Part shown: positions 5,677 to 5,704 of the stretch, piece after piece
How positions within the stretch are numbered: the first letter of the stretch is position 1
Layout: every line of letters begins with the position of its first letter
The notes under the pieces: generated by a model
What the model was told of the DNA's origin: nothing
Database searches by the model: none
Seen by the model: the letters and a program-made list of their open reading frames with translations, nothing else
Source: Gemmatimonadota bacterium
GTDB lineage: Bacteria; Gemmatimonadota; Gemmatimonadetes; Gemmatimonadales; Gemmatimonadaceae
Direction: 5' to 3'
DNA: 5,704 nt
NCBI GenBank assembly: GCA_003142495.1
Contig: PLMM01000305.1
Coordinates: 1 to 5,704 of the forward strand
Translations under genes and position numbers: made by a program

Positions 5677-5704
5677 GTCTAACGTCCTGGCGTTCAGCTG
5701 CGAA
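5677..5704 (+). other. Possible integron attC recombination site, left half (cut by window end)
   Basis: GTCTAAC (5677-5683) fits the attC R'' box consensus RYYYAAC. Nine bases later comes TTCAGCTGCG (5693-5702), placed and composed like an L'' box; a 9-base gap also separates the two boxes in well-known aadA-type attC sites. Orientation is right for a cassette whose gene is read on the plus strand, because the site begins 39 bp after the synthase stop codon. The diagnostic right half (complementary L' box and GTTRRRY) would lie beyond 5704, so this stays tentative. Confidence 0.4.

Overview
This GC-rich window (roughly 60-65 % GC by eye) looks like chromosome of a diderm, environmental bacterium. 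A Gemmatimonadota or similar soil lineage is my best guess. The reasons are the TonB-dependent receptor with an N-terminal carboxypeptidase-regulatory-like domain, signal peptides ending in '...AAQ' / '...GAQ', and a secreted YncE-type propeller beside the receptor. The taxonomy is inference only.

Layout. Positions 1-495 (minus strand) hold the N-terminal 165 residues of a secreted YncE-like beta-propeller protein that runs off the left edge. A 256-bp divergent intergenic region (496-751) separates it from a complete 950-aa TonB-dependent outer-membrane receptor (752-3604, plus). The divergent pair recalls the E. coli yncE/yncD (pqqU) arrangement, although this receptor looks more like the Xanthomonas/Caulobacter-type family (TIGR01782-like). 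The 579 bp from 3605 to 4183 contain no intact gene. On the minus strand they carry two different remnants of IS3-family transposase OrfA (3605-3730 and 3806-3934), each keeping only the N-terminal helix-turn-helix start. Next comes a complete 484-aa cyclopropane-fatty-acid synthase (4184-5638, plus) with a strong ribosome binding site and all expected catalytic residues. The last 28 bases (5677-5704) look like the left half of an integron attC recombination site, cut by the window edge.

How it fits together. The propeller and receptor plausibly form one envelope or uptake module sharing a control region with two short dyads (517-535, 554-569). The cyclopropane synthase is a separate function, modifying unsaturated membrane phospholipids. 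It is isolated from the receptor by IS debris and followed by the attC-like sequence, so it may sit in an accessory or cassette-type insertion. I see no clearly new multi-gene system. The best leads are the attC-like end and the transposase graveyard that begins exactly after the receptor stop codon. No tRNA, rRNA, CRISPR array or convincing intrinsic terminator was seen.
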